From Planctomycetota bacterium (GTDB lineage Bacteria; Planctomycetota; Brocadiia; SM23-32): 5,054 nt of DNA. A program made the translations under genes and the position numbers. The stretch is taken from the NCBI GenBank assembly GCA_018334735.1, contig JAGXLK010000266.1, positions 1 to 5,054 of the forward strand. Reading direction: 5' to 3'. Below the pieces are notes generated by a model. It was not told the origin of the DNA, made no database searches, and saw only the letters and a list, made by a program, of their open reading frames with translations. Shown here in pieces: positions 4,674 to 5,054 of this stretch (the first letter of the stretch is position 1; every line of letters starts with the position of its first letter).

Positions 4674-4776
4674 GGCTACCACTGGCCTTGTGCCAGTGGG
4701 GCCATACCTTTGCACTACAGGCCACGAGCCACCCCAAAAGGCTACCACCTCACCTTGCGTGGGTGGGGCCGTACCT
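4674..4776 (-). repeat. Right hairpin-repeat cluster (two related units)
   Basis: Two units share the frame GGCTACC...CTTG...GTGGGGCC(A/G)TACCT, at 4674-4709 and 4740-4776. Their stems differ. The first is CCACTGGC (4679-4686) with GCCAGTGG (4692-4699) and loop CTTGT. The second is CCACC-CAC with a bulged T (4745-4753) pairing GTGGGTGG (4759-4766), loop CTTGC. The spacer TACCTTTGCACTAC (4705-4718) is the exact complement of the spacer in the left cluster at 70-83, so this cluster is inverted relative to the left one. Strand is given as minus on that basis only. Confidence 0.75.
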
Positions 4777-4790
4777 CAGCCACGACCCGG

Positions 4791-4810
4791 AGGCATCGCT
4801 CCACCGGCAT
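4791..4810 (+). repeat. 20-bp exact direct repeat of 14-33, hairpin truncated
   Basis: AGGCATCGCTCCACCGGCAT is identical to 14-33. At the left copy the CCACCGG arm has its partner CCGGTGG 7 nt later. Here identity ends at the loop and the partner arm is absent, suggesting a broken copy. Confidence 0.75.
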
Positions 4811-4842
4811 GAGTATGCGTTTAGCGTTGGTGCTGTCGGTAA

Positions 4843-4914
4843 GCCCGCGGAGCGGGCGTGGCAGACGTAGCCCGGGGCGACATGAGGCCGTTGTTTGGCC
4901 GAACGAGCCCCGGG
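4843..4914. repeat. Stem-loop pair with TAGCC flank
   Basis: GCCCGC-GGA-GCGGGC (4843-4857) is a 6+3+6 hairpin. CCCGGGGC (4871-4878) pairs with GCCCCGGG (4907-4914) over 28 nt, with GGCC at 4886-4889 and at 4897-4900 able to form an inner stem. The long stem is preceded by TAGCC-type sequence (TAG at 4868-4870 running into CCC), as in the 1327 and 1649 hairpins. Confidence 0.6.
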
Positions 4915-4937
4915 TTAGCATTGGGAAGCAGCCGAAG

Positions 4938-4997
4938 GAGGCGGATCGCCTCGCCGGAGGCGAGCGCGGCAAACTTGCCGCGGCGAACATAGTTCGC
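4938..4997. repeat. Chain of four head-to-tail or overlapping short palindromes
   Basis: GAGGCG-GAT-CGCCTC (4938-4952) shares three bases with CTCGCC-GGA-GGCGAG (4950-4964). This is followed at once by CGCGGCA-AACT-TGCCGCG (4965-4982) and then GCGAAC-ATA-GTTCGC (4983-4997). Every base from 4938 to 4997 is thus in some palindrome. The frames are open in places but give only Arg/Ala/Ser-rich peptides of a kind I regard as non-genuine. Confidence 0.7.
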
Positions 4998-5054
4998 GCG
5001 CTCCGCCGGCACGTCCCTCAAACCCGCTGGTGGTCCGTTCCTACGGGCCTCTTT
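4998..5054. other. Window end, no recognisable feature
   Basis: The remaining bases continue the GC-rich, repeat-like style (CTCCGCCGG, CCCGCTGG, TACGGGCC words) without a start codon in a convincing frame. The element probably continues beyond the window. Confidence 0.3.

Noticed and set aside
4228..4812. 194-aa + strand frame overlapping the VanZ-like gene and running into repeats
   Set aside because: Its first half is an out-of-frame reading of the VanZ-like gene and its second half is translated heptamer repeat.
4840..5000. tRNA or other cloverleaf RNA in the stem-loop-rich tail
   Set aside because: The stems are side by side rather than nested in a cloverleaf, and there is no T-loop GGTTCAAATC-like box or acceptor pairing.
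4742..5021. Minus-strand frames of 82 and 66 aa at the right end
   Set aside because: They are translations of the palindrome chain at 4938-4997 and nearby hairpins, with no recognisable domain.
1..5054. Insertion sequence, integrase or transposon end
   Set aside because: No transposase-like protein in any frame, and the inverted elements are short hairpin repeats rather than terminal repeats with target duplications.

Overview
This window is a small piece of a bacterial surface-polysaccharide locus embedded in unusually dense intergenic repeat DNA. Four protein genes are supportable, all on the + strand: a PHP-type CpsB/CapC-family tyrosine phosphatase (423-1160), a multi-spanning O-antigen ligase/polymerase-like protein (2129-3604), a single-pass membrane protein with a TPR-like C-terminus (3597-4151), and a small VanZ-like membrane protein (4178-4579). 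The last three are tightly packed (an 8-nt overlap, then a gap of 26 nt or an overlap, depending on the start) and look like one translationally coupled operon. The phosphatase stands alone in the window, separated from the operon by 968 nt of non-coding repeats.

Layout: 1-250 holds hairpin elements, heptamer and ACGGC-type repeats; 251-422 is a plain upstream region of the phosphatase gene; 1161-1843 is a mosaic of CAGAGRT heptamers, a perfect 54-bp direct repeat and three copies (two forward, one inverted) of a hairpin-rich element; 1844-1930 is a second kind of degenerate tandem repeat; 1931-2128 is the plain leader of the operon; 4578-5054 again goes from heptamers into hairpin elements and runs off the window. 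The repeats start at or within a few bases of the stop codons of both transcription units. I see no transposase, integrase, CRISPR array, tRNA or rRNA.

How the genes may work together (inference): the ligase/polymerase-like protein would polymerise or transfer a lipid-linked glycan at the outer face of the inner membrane, the overlapping TPR protein could serve as its partner (many relatives carry a TPR tail on the same chain), and the phosphatase would counteract a bacterial tyrosine kinase that drives export. The VanZ-like protein has no secure function. No kinase, flippase or glycosyltransferase lies in the window, so the rest of the pathway must be elsewhere.

Organism: a GC-rich, probably Gram-negative-type bacterium. 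The mixture of CAGAGRT heptamers and TAGCC-[stem]-GNRA-[stem] hairpins is a style I associate, from memory only, with environmental genomes of the Planctomycetota/Verrucomicrobiota/Lentisphaerota sphere. I cannot assign the organism more closely. The most interesting content is the repeat system: its hairpins keep loop and geometry while their stems change on both sides, and related elements lie in inverted orientation on the two sides of the gene block.
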